Shown: positions 11,563 through 22,204, counted from the stretch's first letter. The stretch is 64,000 nucleotides of DNA from Ornithorhynchus anatinus (GCF_004115215.2 NC_041748.1:15676337-15740336); one strand, 5' to 3'. Numbers and translations: made by a program. The notes: generated by a model not told the origin, from the letters alone.

Positions 11563-11568
11563 TTTATT
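11563..11568 (-). promoter_or_regulatory. HBW: Omega-globin poly(A) signal
   Basis: AATAAA on the minus strand, followed by a T-rich stretch (GTTTGATTTTTTTT) suited to a downstream element. It lies about 150 nt past the stop codon. Confidence 0.7.
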
Positions 11569-11621
11569 CACTCGTTCAACAGCAGAGGGCGCGCCGGCGT
11601 CCAGGCCCGAGGGCCAGATGC

Positions 11622-11685
11622 ATTCATTCACTTAATCCTATTTATTGAGCGCTCTCTGTATGCAAAGCACTGTACTAAGCGCTTA
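11622..11685 (-). mobile_element. L2 3' tail inside the omega 3' UTR
   Basis: On the minus strand this reads CTTAGTACAGTGC, then AATAAATAGGATT and a TGAATG tail. It lies in sense, 29 nt after the omega stop, and brings its own AATAAA (11641-11646). Confidence 0.8.
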
Positions 11686-11714
11686 TGCCCCAACCCCGAC
11701 CGGTGCCAGGGATC

Positions 11715-12526
11715 TCAGTGGTACTGGCTGCTCAGGGCCGAGGCCACGACGCCCACCAGCTTCTGCCAGGCAGCCTGGGCTTCGGGGGTGAAGTCCTTGC
11801 CCAGCGTGGCTGCCAAGACTATGATGAGGTTGTCGCCCAGGAGCTGAAAAGCAGAGAGGGGGAGGGGGAGTTAAGGGGAGACCGGGGTTGGGGGGGGGGT
11901 CCTGGGGTATTGGGGGCCTTGAACCCTGGAGGGGGAGAGATGGGGGGCAGCTCACCCTGAAATTCTCGGGGTCCACGTGCAGCTTCTCGGAGTGCAGCTG
12001 GCTGAGCTTGGCAAAGTTGCTCTTCACGTGGTCGAGGTCCTTGACGGCCTCCCCGAACGAAGTGAGCACCTTCTTCCCGTGGGCACGGACCCGGGGGTTG
12101 CCCACGATGGCCGTGGGGCTGGACAGGTTCCCAAAGGCGCTGAAATACCTCTGCGTCCAGGGGTACACGACCAGCAGCCTGGCACGGAAACCCAGGAAGG
12201 TCAACCATGGGCCCGTCCTCCCTACTCCCATCCTGCCCACCCCCAAGGAAAGCAGGGACCCTCAGGTCTGGCCTGGCTAGACTGGCCCGGTCACTGATGT
12301 GGGTCCATCCTCTTCCACCCAGCCCCTGGTATGGGTCTGCCTGGCTCAAGCTAGGCCTGGCCTCCAGCACGGGTCTGCCCACCTCGACATAGCCCCTGGC
12401 ACGGATCTGTCCTCCTCGGCCCGGCACACCCTACCTGCTGAGGGCATTGGCCCCGGTCTCCTCGATGTCCACCTTTCCCCAGATGGACACAATAGCATGT
12501 TTCTCCTCAGAGGTCCAGTTGACCAT
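11715..12526 (-). CDS. HBW: Omega-globin, beta-type globin in the alpha cluster
   Basis: A beta-like haemoglobin chain. Marsupials and monotremes keep this orphan beta-type gene beside the alpha cluster; in marsupials it is expressed around birth. Exons (minus strand) are 12526-12435, 12178-11956 and 11843-11715 (92, 223 and 129 nt), 147 residues. The 223-nt middle exon is the beta-type length. Beta hallmarks are the [10 protein letters not shown] motif, VDPENFR at the exon 2 end and a QYH C-terminus. Distal E7 His64 and proximal F8 His93 (counting Met) are intact. The usual beta F9 Cys is Ser here (LHSEKL). Introns are short (256 and 112 bp). The ATG has a purine at -3. TATA and CCAAT boxes lie upstream. 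Confidence 0.95.
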
Positions 12527-12631
12527 GGTTGTGGCTGGGGACGGTAGACAACGGTGCGGGACCGTGGGACTTGCGCTTGGGGAGTGGCTGGAAGCTGCCG
12601 AGTCCAGTGCCAGAATCCGGTGGGCTCGGAG

Positions 12632-12704
12632 TTTATATGCTCCCGACCCTGGCCCAACTGCACCCCCCACTCGCCTGTCCATTGGTCAGCCCAGGGCAGG
12701 GGTG
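12632..12704 (-). promoter_or_regulatory. HBW: Omega-globin promoter: TATA, CCAAT, CACCC
   Basis: Minus-strand TATAAA at 12632-12637, CCAAT at 12681-12685 and a CACCCC-type box at 12699-12704, in the order found in beta-globin promoters. The TATA box lies about 105 bp before the ATG. Confidence 0.8.
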
Positions 12705-13047
12705 GGAGGGGTCAGCGCGGGGGTGGGGCCTGGAGGGGGCCGGGGGTCTTGAGGGGTGGTAGACTGACAGGTACTAGGAGATAGATTCCCCCCCCGCCCA
12801 GGCCCATGCTGACCACCCCGGGGGCCCACTGGGCCTCATGTGTCCACTCCCTTTCTCGGTGTAACCATTTGCCCCAAACTGGACCCCCCCCGCCCAGCAG
12901 GCCGAGTCCAGTGGCTGATCCAATGAATGGGCTCACCCCAATTCCGGCGCTGACACATTCCCACCCCCGGGCCAGCCCCAAACATCTCTCCATCATCCAA
13001 CCCCCTGGACCTCTGGAACCGGCTTGGGTCCCCAAGGCCACCCCCAC

Positions 13048-14042
13048 GTACCAGCTCCACATACTGGCCCTAGGACACCAGCCCCAGAATACTGGCCCCA
13101 CGGATCAACCCTAGCGTACCAGCTCCCGTATACCAGTCTCAATGTGCCAGGACCCACATACCAGAGCCAGTGTACCAGACCCACTATAGCCAGACCCAGC
13201 ATACCATCCTCAGAGTGCCAGGCTCAACATGCCAGTTACACCAGCCCCAATATACTGACCCCAGGATACCAGCCCCTACATGCCAGGGTCAACATACCAG
13301 ATCCGGTACACCCAGTCCAGCCTACCAGCCCCATTGTGCCAAGCCCAACATACCAGATCCAGGGTACTAGACCCAGTATAATGACCCTGGTATGCCAGCC
13401 CTTGTATACCAATCCCAATGTGCCAGGCCCAACAAACCAGAGCCAGTATACCAGATCCAGTATACTGACCCTAATATACCACCCATGGCATAACATCCTT
13501 GGGGTACCAGGCTCAACATGCCACCTATACTAGCCCCAATATACTGACCCCAGTATACCGGCCCCAGCATACCAGCCCCTATGTGCCAGGCCCAGTACAC
13601 CAGATCCAGTATACCAGCCCTAATACACTGACCCTAGTATACCAGCCCCAGCATACCAGCCCTAAGGTGCCAAACTCAACATACCAGACATACCAGCCCC
13701 AGTCTGCTGACTCTAATGAACCAATCCTGGTATACCAACCCTGAATATCAGCCTCAGTATACTAACCCCAGTATTTCAGCTCCAGGTCGACCATCCCAAT
13801 ATGCCAGGTCCAATGCACTAGATCCAGTATGCCACTCCCAATACACTGACCCCAGGTTACCAGCCCCAAGGTGCCAGGTTGACTGCTCATACTTGTCCCA
13901 GGACACTACCCCCAGTATACTGACATCACATACTGGTCTAGGACACTAGTCCTGGAATACTGGCCCCACATACCAGCTCCAAGACACTGGCCCCAGTATA
14001 CTGGCTCCCAAACCAGCCCTGTTTATCAGCCCCAAATACCAC
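13048..14042. repeat. Minisatellite: 14-bp unit, 84-bp higher-order period
   Basis: About 70 imperfect copies of a 14-bp unit close to TATACCAGCCCCAG. Successive units form recurring sets of six (84 bp) in which the variants GCCAGGCCCA, ACCAGATCCAG and TACTGACCCC come in fixed order. The edges are more degenerate. It begins about 0.5 kb upstream of the omega ATG. Open frames through it are by-products of the repeat. Confidence 0.9.
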
Positions 14043-14390
14043 AGATACAAGGATCCCCGCATCAACCCCTCTCCCAAGGGCGAGGGACACCCCAAGAATC
14101 TGGAAGGGTCAGGTTCAAATCAAAGGGAAATGCTCATCACCCCAGGGTGTGAGGGGTGAGCATAGAGAATCTGTTCTCATAGGAAGTTGTGCTGCCTGAA
14201 ACACCAGCCAGCTTCTGCAGCGGGCAGGGGGATGGGCAGTTGCCTGGACCAGTGTCCACACTGGGTCACTGGGAGAGAGTCAGGGATGGAGGGGGAGAGT
14301 CAGGGGTTTGAGCGCAGCATTGGCCCTGCACTGTGGGCACTTCAGTCTTTTATTCACACACATGAAACACCTCTCGGGCACTTCAATCAA
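14043..14390. other. No recognised feature
   Basis: Single-copy-looking sequence. I see no gene, known repeat or clear regulatory motif in it. Confidence 0.4.
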
Positions 14391-15015
14391 TCAGCATGGT
14401 GTAGTAGATAGAGATCGGGCCTGGAGTCAGAGGATCTGGATTCTAATCCTGAATCCTCCACTTTTCTGCTGTGTGGCCTGGGGCAAGTCACTTAACTTCT
14501 CTGCATTTCATTTCCTTCATCTGTAAAATGGGGATTAAGACTGTGAGCCCTCTGTGGGGCAGGGACTGTGTCCAACGCAACTTGCTTGTATCCACCGCAG
14601 CGCTTAGTAAAGTGCCTGGCACATAGTAAGCATTTAACAAATACCACAATTAAATACAACAATTATTTGGTTGTATTAATTAGTGCTTACTGTGTGCAGA
14701 ACACTTTACTAAGTGTTTGAGAGAATACAAGAGTCAAATTCCCCGCCCACAATTAATGGTATTTGTCAAGCGCTTACTATGTGCCATGCACTGTACTAAG
14801 CACTAGGGTAGATGTGAGGTGATTGGGTTGGACACAGTTCCTGTCCCACATGGGGTTCACAGTCTTAATCCTCATTTTCCAGATGAGGTAACTGAAGCCC
14901 AGAGAAGTGAAGTGACTAGCCCAAGGTCAAACAGCAGACAGGTGACAGAGTAGGGATTAGAACCCACGTCCTTCTGACTCCTAGGCCCCTGCTCTATCCA
15001 CTAGGCAACGCTGCT
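14391..15015. mobile_element. Two Mon-1 SINEs in opposite orientation
   Basis: Forward copy at 14391-14655 and reverse copy at 14752-15015, separated by a short reverse L2 3' fragment (about 14675-14750). Confidence 0.8.
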
Positions 15016-15274
15016 CTCGGCCTGGGCAGGCCACGGGGCTGATCCAGGAGGCACCTCTCAGCACCTGGATGACCCTCTCCCGGCCTCTGCTCCATCCCAG
15101 GGGCCAGCCTGGAACCCAGCTCTGGTCCTGGCTGGCCAGTGGCGGAGGAAGTGGCCAGGGGAGCTGTTTCATTGGCCCCCAGGGATGGAAGGGGAGAGTG
15201 GGGTGGTCCTGGGCCTTCTAGGGCCCTTGTGGGTGACTCCCCTTCCCCTCCTTCCTCTGCAGTTATTATTATTA

Positions 15275-15960
15275 TCAAGTGCCACTGCGTCGTTTCTGAT
15301 TCATAGCGACTCTATGGATATATTTTCTCCAGAACGTCCTGTCCTCTACCATATTCTGCAACCTTTCTAACGGTCCTTCCACTATCATTGTTATGGTCTC
15401 TATCCATCTAGTTGCTGGTCTGCCTCATCCACATTTTCCCTGGACTTCTCCTAGCATTAGTGTCTTCTCCAGAGAATTAATCCTCGTGATTATGTGTCCA
15501 AAATATGCCAAACTGAAGTCGAGTCATTTGGGCTTCTTAAGACCATTTTGGCTTAATTTGCTCCAAAATCCATTTATTTGTTTTCCGGGCAGCCCATGGT
15601 ATTCTCAGAAGCCTTCTCCAATACCACTTTTCAAAAGAATCTATGCTCTTTCTATCCTATTTTTTCACCATCCATCTTTAGGATCCATACGCTGTCACCG
15701 GAAACACCACAGAATTGACAATTTGTATTTTTGTGACAATTTTTGTGACATCAGAACATTTCATGACTTTTTCCAGGCTATTCGTAGCAAGCTTTCCTAA
15801 AAGTAATCTTTGGCATATTTCTCAACTACTAGTTCCTTTATTATTATCGACCAGATACCAGGAGAGAAAAAATGTCAACTATTCCAATCTTCTCTCCATC
15901 CTTCACAAATGTGTTAAAACTTCCAGTTGTCATGATCACGGACATTCAAATGTAGGCCCA
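15275..15960 (-). mobile_element. Degraded non-LTR LINE, RTE/Bov-B-like 3' region
   Basis: Not L2. The minus strand shows, across broken frames, WYWRRLLRIPWAARKTNK, then WILEQIKP, EDTNAR-like and WMDRDHNNDSGR-like stretches. These match the C-terminal part of RTE-clade ORFs (pattern WxWRRLLRVPWTARRxNQ, then SLEKTLMLG). It ends near 15275 with an ATA-type tail. Many substitutions suggest considerable age. The clade is assigned from motif memory, not a search. Confidence 0.6.
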
Positions 15961-16320
15961 TCTTTTTGCTCTGTTCCTCCTCAGATGGGCCTAGAGAAAG
16001 GGGTGGGGCCTGGGCCCTGCTGTCCGGGATGGAAGCTGCGAGCAGGACAGTTCAAGGGGGAGTCAGCAGGGGTGGGGGAACAGCACATGCTGGGGGGCTT
16101 TGGCTTCTGCTATCTGGGGTGCGGCTCAACCCAGCTGCTCCGGCCTTCCCAGGCCCCGCCTCTCTGGCTGCAGGGATAAGGCTGTAGCCTGGGCCCCTCC
16201 TACGCCACTCTACCACATGTGGAAACTGCCGATTGCCAAGCCTGGAGCTCCCTCCCTCCTGGGGTCCCCTGACCCTTCAATTCAGACAACAGCAAGCCTC
16301 CTTCAGAGGGGACACTGACC
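15961..16320. other. No recognised feature
   Basis: GC-moderate sequence with no gene, splice pair or repeat that I can support. Confidence 0.35.
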
Positions 16321-16324
16321 CAGT

Positions 16325-16780
16325 CAATGAATGAATGAATCAATCATATTTATTGAGCACTTATTATGTACAGAGCACTGTACTAAAGCTTGGGAGAGTA
16401 CACTATAACAATAAATGGACACATCCCCTGCCCACAATGAGTTTACAATCTGGGGGGAGACAAACATTGTTAGAAATAAATAAGTTACTGATATGGATAT
16501 AAGTGCTGTGGGGATGATGGAGGGGATGGAAAGGTCTGCTGTGGGACCTAGGGCAAGACCCTTCACTTCTCTGTGCCTCAATTCCCTATCTATAAAATGG
16601 GGATGGAGACTGGGACCCCCACCTGAAACATGGACTGTATCCAACCCGATTTGCTTGTATCCACCCCGGCGCTTAGTACAGTGCCTGGCACACAGTCAGT
16701 GCTTGGCAAGTAGCACAATTATTAAGCGCTTAGTACAGTGGCCTGCACACAGTAAGTGCTCAATAAATACGATTGACTGA
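16325..16780. mobile_element. L2 3' end (reverse), then Mon-1 and L2 tails (forward)
   Basis: Reverse L2 tail at 16325-16500, forward truncated Mon-1 at about 16532-16722, and a forward L2 tail (CTCAATAAATACGATTGA) at about 16725-16780. Confidence 0.75.
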
Positions 16781-17030
16781 ATACTACTACTGCTACCACT
16801 GCTGCTGTTAATACTACTACTAATCTGCTTCTCCATTAAATTCCTATGGACAGGACCCCTCCCAAACCCCTCAGACCCTTCTCTTCCCCACTCTGAAAAA
16901 TCCCAGTTCCTTTACCCTTCTTCTGAAGGACCAGTGTCCTAGTCCTTTTGTCAGAACCAAAGCGATTCTGGAGTCTGGGCTCTGATGACTCCATCTGGAT
17001 GGTGCCGGCACCCCTGCCATGTCCACTGTT

Positions 17031-17225
17031 ATAATAATAGTACTTAAGTGCTTACCATGTACCAAACACTGTTCTAAGTGTTGAGGTGCAAGTTAATCAG
17101 GTTGGACACAGTCCCTGTCCCACCTGGGCTCACACTCTTAATCCCCACTTTCCAGATGAGGTAACAGAGGCCCAAAGAAGTGAAGCGAGGTGCCCATACT
17201 CTATGCACTAAGCCGCGCTGCTTCC
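17031..17225 (-). mobile_element. Mon-1 SINE, partly deleted
   Basis: Reverse copy. The middle, between GAAGCGAGGTGCCC and the head, is shortened. Confidence 0.75.
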
Positions 17226-17229
17226 CTAA

Positions 17230-18000
17230 ATTGTGTGAGTTTGGGTTTGGCTCTGGGACTGTCTCCCACTGTGGTCTGTGAGGCGTGAGGCCATGCTCCC
17301 ACCTCTCCCTCGAATGTATTCCTTCCTCCTCTGGGATTGTCCTCCCCCTGCATCATCACTCCTCATCTCAGGCCAGGTGCCTCCTTCCCTTTGGATCATT
17401 CCCCCCCACCCCCCGGCCCCGGCTAACACTTGCCCTCGTCCAAGCATGCCCCACCCTCCAGACATATCCCCTCTTCCCCTAGCGTGAATTCCCCTCCTTT
17501 CACCCCCGAATCATGCTCTCTGCCCCCGGGTGGTGCCCCCTCTTCCCTTTGGAGCCCCTCAGACCCCAGGCACAGCCCTGAACAGCCTTTGCCCTTATCC
17601 GCCAGGCCCTAGCCACTTTTGCTGGATTCTGGGAGGAGAGGGCTTGGCCAGGGGGACAAAGGAGCCCCTCCCCAACCCCCCGGGAAGACTGTCCAGTCTT
17701 TGAACGTTTTTCTGTTGGGGCGAGTGTGCAGAGGAAGATGGCTATGGATTGGGTCTTCCCTGAGGGGAGATGTCTAGCGTGAGGCCTTTTCAATCGGGCT
17801 GAGCCTGCATCTACAAAGCAGGCATGTGCTAGCCAGTTGCGGGGCCCTGACTCAGGGGTTTCTCGGGGCGTCTGCTGCCCGAGGAGGGGCCGACAACCCC
17901 CCAGTCAACCCTGTCTCCCAGCCAACCACTACCCCAGCACCCCTCTCCTCACTGCACCTCCCTCCCCAGACCCCGGACACAAAAGTGCACACACATGCAG
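17230..18000. other. Pyrimidine-rich spacer downstream of alpha1
   Basis: C/T-rich upper strand with no gene. Close to the alpha1 3' end (about 17980-18003) it carries a CACACATGCAGCTGCC-like stretch that recurs beyond the other two alpha genes, so homology extends slightly past the poly(A) site. Confidence 0.5.
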
Positions 18001-18016
18001 CTGCCGCTGATAGAGC

Positions 18017-18022
18017 TTTATT
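18017..18022 (-). promoter_or_regulatory. HBA: alpha1 poly(A) signal
   Basis: Minus-strand AATAAA in GCAATAAAGCTC, about 95 nt after the stop codon. Confidence 0.85.
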
Positions 18023-18115
18023 GCAAGACGAGGGTCAGCCTGGGCATGATGGAGTTGGGGAGGGGTTCGGCCGGGTGGAGGCGGCAGCGGGGACCCTCGG
18101 CCTCAGGGCACCGGC

Positions 18116-19097
18116 TTAGCGGTACTTGGAGGTCAGCACGGTGGCCACTTTGCTCAGGAACTTGTCCATGGCGGCGTGGGCGGAGGGGGTGAACTCGCCC
18201 GGGCAATGCCTGGCCAGGACAACCAGGATGCAGTGAGCCAGCAGCTGTGGGGAAACAGGTGTAAGAGATGGGGGGGTCCGGAGCCCACCCCCCAAGGTCG
18301 TCTCCACCCCCCAAGGTTGCCCTAGTACCCATCCTCCTGCGGCCCCCCACCCCACAACATCAAATCCCCCTCCCCTTTGACCCCTCGCCACTCACTTTGA
18401 AGTTGACCGGGTCCACTCTCAGCTTGTGGGCGTGCAGGTCGCTCAGAGCGGACAGGGCGCTGTCCATGTCATCGAAGTGCCCCGCGGCCGTGGACAGAGC
18501 GTCGGCCACCTTCTTGCCATGAGCCTTGATCTGAGCGGAGCCGTGGCTCAGGTCGAAGTGGGAGAAGTAGGTCTTGGTGGTGGGGAAAGCCTGGAACAGC
18601 CTGCGGGAGAGAGCGGGACCTGTCAGGGGCATGGGCACTGAGGCCAGTGCCGGGCAGTGTGCCCGGGGGACTGGTGGGGCTGTTAGAGGCCCGAAGTATT
18701 CCTTTTGGGGATTCAGGGCCTGGGTCCTGGGACAGAGAGAGCAGAATCTGGGATCCAGGGAGAGAAAAAGCTGTAGGACCCTTTGTCAGGAGCGCAGGGA
18801 TAACGGACCGAACCGGGGGGCACTAAAGCATGTGGCAGGAGCAGAGATTCCCGCTAGGGAACGTCATCGAGGGGTCCTGGGATTTCCACCCAGGGGCAGG
18901 GAGTCTAGAGATCTGAAGCAGGGCCGAGGATTGTTATCAGGGGGCAGGGGTGGGTAGCAGAGGGGCGGCGGTGCCCGGGCTGGGTCGGAGGCTGGCAGAC
19001 CTCACCTCTCCAGGGCCTCCGCGCCGTACTCCTCGCCGTGACCGGCGGCCTTGCCCCACAGGGCGGTCACTTCCTTCTTCTCGGCGTCGGTCAGCAT
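18116..19097 (-). CDS. HBA: Alpha-globin (alpha1), adult alpha chain
   Basis: Alpha subunit of haemoglobin. Exons (minus strand) are 19097-19006, 18600-18396 and 18244-18116 (92, 205 and 129 nt), 141 residues counting Met. Introns are 405 and 151 bp with GT-AG ends. CD1 Phe43, distal His58 and proximal His87 are present, and the C-terminus TSKYR is the standard alpha end. Exon 1 is one codon shorter than the usual 95 nt. The chain begins Met-Leu-Thr-Asp, so Met occupies the place of Val1; Leu at position 2 should prevent Met removal (inference), altering the alpha N-terminus used in CO2 binding. An extra Cys sits at 113 (HCPGEF) beside the usual Cys104. The predicted protein equals that of alpha3. 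Confidence 0.96.
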
Positions 19098-19154
19098 CTT
19101 TGCTCCTTTCCAAATCGGGTCAGGACCAGATTCCCTTTGCCCGAGGCCCGGCCG

Positions 19155-19207
19155 CTTATATGCGGGCCCGGGAGCGCGACACGCCCCGCCACGGCCGCCC
19201 CCATTGG
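19155..19207 (-). promoter_or_regulatory. HBA: alpha1 promoter: TATA and CCAAT
   Basis: Minus-strand CATATAAG at about 19155-19162 and CCAATGG at 19201-19207, in a CpG-rich setting. The 5' leader between TATA and ATG is shared almost base for base with alpha3 and closely with alpha2. Confidence 0.85.
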
Positions 19208-19460
19208 TGGGCACGGTGCCCGCCGTGCCAGGGAGGCGGCTCTTGCTTGGCAGCGGCGTCGGGGGCGCGGCAGGGGCCCGGCCTGCAGGGGGTGTTGCGC
19301 TGCCGCGGCTCCGGCGACCTCGGGCGGCGGGGAGCCCAGACCTTGGGCGGCGGAGCCCCGGCTTCATGCGCAGCCCCGGAGCTCGAGGGAGTCGGGCAAG
19401 CCCCCTTGCCGTGGCTTTCCTTCCCCCCACCCCAGGGACCTCAGTTCCTTTGTCGATTCT

Positions 19461-19924
19461 AACAATAATAATAGTGAGAATAATATTGGTATTTGTTCAG
19501 TGCTATGTGCCGGGCACTGTTCTAAGCGCTGGGGTAGATACAGGGTAATCAGGTTGCCCCACATGAGGCTCACAGTCTTCATTCCCATTTTACAGGTGAG
19601 GTCACTGAGGCACAGAGAAGTTAAGTAACTTGCCCAAGGTCACACAGCTGGCAAGTGGCAGAGCCAGGAATCGATAATAATGATGGTATTTGTTAAGCGC
19701 TTACTATGTGTCAAGCACTGTTCTAAGCCCTGGGGTAGCTACAAGATCATCAGGCTGGACCTAGTCCCTGTCCCACATGGGGCTCACAGCCTTAATCTCC
19801 ATTTTCCATATGAGGTAACTGAGGCCCAGAGAACTGAAGTCACACAGCAGACAAGTGGCAGAGGCAAAATTAGAACCCAAGTTCTTCTGACTCCCGGGCC
19901 TGGGCTCTACCCAGCAGGCCACAC
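19461..19924 (-). mobile_element. Two Mon-1 SINEs in tandem, reverse
   Basis: A head-less copy (19461-19671) is followed directly by a nearly complete copy (19674-19924). They mark the upstream limit of the alpha1 GC-rich region. Confidence 0.82.
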
Positions 19925-20495
19925 TCCCATCCCACCCTCCCTGCAGACTTCACTGCTTTTAGCTGGGCCCGGCAGGCCCCAGTGCCACCATCGTGACTGC
20001 TGCCCCCTGCCTGGCATCTGCCTATCAGAGAGTGCCCCTGCCCAACTCCTGCTGTCCCACAGAAGAGAGACAAGAGGTGCCCGGTAGGGGGTGGGGTGCC
20101 TTTGCCCCGCCCCATCACTTTTCCCGCCTGGGTAGGGGCACTGAGCTCAGGAGGAGTGGGGCATAGATTCACACCCTCCGCAGTATGGCTGCTGGTTCCG
20201 GTCAGGCAGGCTCGTGCCCTGGGCACCCACTGGCTCCAGGCCTGGTTTTTGCCTATGATGAGCCAGAGACATCTGCTCCACGGTCCTGTGTGGTCTCCAC
20301 TGTTCCCACACTGAGCACTGGGGGTGGGCTCACCCGAGAGCACTCAAGATATCGAGCCAAAGACACCCTCCCTGCCCTTCCCCCTCCACGTGCCTGCCCG
20401 GTGCCCGAGGCCTCACTTGGCCCTGGGACTCTCCTAAGAGCAGGGCAAATGGAGTAGTCAGGGCCTGGAGGGTGCGGATGTGGTGGAGGGGAACC
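19925..20495. other. No recognised feature
   Basis: Spacer between alpha1 and the L2 cluster. I see no gene or clear repeat. Confidence 0.35.
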
Positions 20496-20497
20496 AT

Positions 20498-21163
20498 TTG
20501 TTCAATCGTACTTACTGAGTGCTTACTGTGTGCAGAACACTGTCCTAAGAATTTGGGAGAGTACAACACAACAGTAAACAGATACATTCCCTGCCCACAA
20601 TGAGCTCACAGTCTAGAGGGAGAGACGAGCTTTAAAATAAATAAATAGATATATTACAGATGAGTACATAAGTGCAGCACAGCTGGAGGGCGGTAAATGA
20701 AGGGAGTAAGTCAGGGCGAAGCAGAAAGGCATGGAAGAAAAGGAAAAGCAGAGTTTAGGCAGGGAAGGCCTCTTGGAGGAGATGTGCCTTCAATAAGGCT
20801 TTGAAAGTCGGGAGAGTAACTGTCTGTCAGATTTGAAGAGGGAGGGTGGTCCAGGCCAGAGGGAGGATGTGGGCAGGGGCCGGCGGTGAGATAGGCTAGA
20901 TGGAGGCACAATGAGAAGGTTGGCGGTAGAAGAGCTAAGTGTGCGGGCTGGATTGGAGTTGGAGAGCAGCGAGGTGGGGTAGGAGGGGGCAAGGGGATTG
21001 ACTGCTTTAAAACCAATGACGAGGAGCTTTTGTATTACACGGAGGTGGATGGGCAACCCCTGAAATTTCTTGAGGAGTTGAGGAAACATGTCCTGAATGT
21101 TTTTATAGAAAAATAATCTGGGCAGCAGAGTGAAGTATGAAGTGGAGTGGGGAGAGACCATAC
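20498..21163 (-). mobile_element. L2 LINE 3' end, reverse
   Basis: Starts with the 3' tail (CAATCGTACTTACTGAG) at the left and extends into the C-terminal ORF end. Another small reverse tail lies at about 21325-21353. Confidence 0.82.
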
Positions 21164-21354
21164 CAGCTTGGGGGGGGGGCTGCAAGGGGGCTCCCCAAAG
21201 CGGAGAGGGATCTTGGGGTCCCACTGAGGAGTGGGAAGGGAATAAAGACAACCACTAGGGCCTGGAAGAAATTATACATGCAAGAAGCCTTTCTGAGAAG
21301 TATAGGGAGAACCCAACTTTTCATCAATCGTTCAGTCGTATGTATTAAGCGCTA

Positions 21355-22102
21355 ACCTGCTACCACATTAATACAGTCACTCATCCTATCCCGCCTAGAT
21401 TACTGCATTAGCCTCCTTACTGACCTCCCATCCTCCTGTCTCTGCCTACTCAAGTCCATACTTCAGTCCGCTGCCCAGATCATCTTTCTAAAAAAACGTT
21501 CAGGACATGTCAACCCCTCCTCAAAAATCTCCAGTGGTTGCCCATCCACCTCTGCGTCAAACAAAAACTCCTCACCACTGGCTTTAAAGCTCTTTATCAC
21601 CTCGCGCCCTCCTCCCTCACCTTGCTTCTCTCCTTCTACGACCCAGCCCGCACAGTTTGCTCTTCTGATGCCGGTAACCTCCTCACTGGACCTCGTTCTC
21701 ACCTGTCTCACTGCCGACCCCAGGCCTATATCCTGCCTCTGGCCTGAAATGCCCTCCCTCCTCAAATCGGACAGTTTCTCTTCCTCCCTTAAAAGCTTTA
21801 TTGAAAGCACACCTCCTTCCAGACTAAGCCCCACTTTTCCTCATCTCATCTCCCACTCCCTGCTGCATCGCCCTGACTTGCCCCCTGTGCTCTTCCCCAC
21901 TCCCAGCCCTACAGCACTTATGTATGTATCTGTCATTTTGTTTATTTGTACTGATGTCCGTCTCCCTCCCTCTAGACGGTGAGTTCGTTGTGGGCAGGGA
22001 ATGTCACTGTTTACTGTTCTATTGTACTTTCCCAACCAAGGGCACAGTACAGTGCTCTGCACACAGTAAGGGCTTAATAAATACGATCGAATGAATGAAT
22101 AG
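21355..22102 (+). mobile_element. L2 LINE 3' end, forward
   Basis: Holds the ORF C-terminal stretch (LLTTGFKALYHLAPSS), the 3' UTR and a GAATGAATGAAT tail. It has a private variant, CCCAACCAAGGGCACAG, in place of the usual CCCAAGCGCTTAGTACAG. The same variant marks the copy at 26444-26730. Confidence 0.85.
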
Positions 22103-22197
22103 AGGGGTGCTGTGTGTGTGTTGGAGGTAGGGGAGGGAATCTCTCCCCGAGCTGGCACCTGAGCACGTCAGACGTCCGGCGGGGCCTGGGCAGCAGC
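21830..22197 (+). repeat. Left arm of an inverted repeat flanking alpha2
   Basis: Reverse complement of 26351-26715 with only scattered mismatches. The arm includes the L2 3' end and about 95 bp of non-L2 flank (22103-22197), in which I count two mismatches. Shared flank and shared private L2 variant show one duplicated segment, not two L2 insertions. Confidence 0.85.
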
Positions 22198-22204
22198 ATG
22201 CACT

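Noticed and set aside
10400-11715. A theta-globin (HBQ) gene or globin pseudogene between clusters
   Set aside because: No further globin exon signatures (E7 or F8 His motifs, LLxHC, KYR ends) were seen between or beyond the eight genes described.
13024-13949. Pro/Tyr/Gln-rich open frames with repeats (TYQPQHTSPN-like)
   Set aside because: A by-product of the 14-bp minisatellite. Six units make 84 bp, a multiple of three, so frames stay open by arithmetic. No start context or splice sites.
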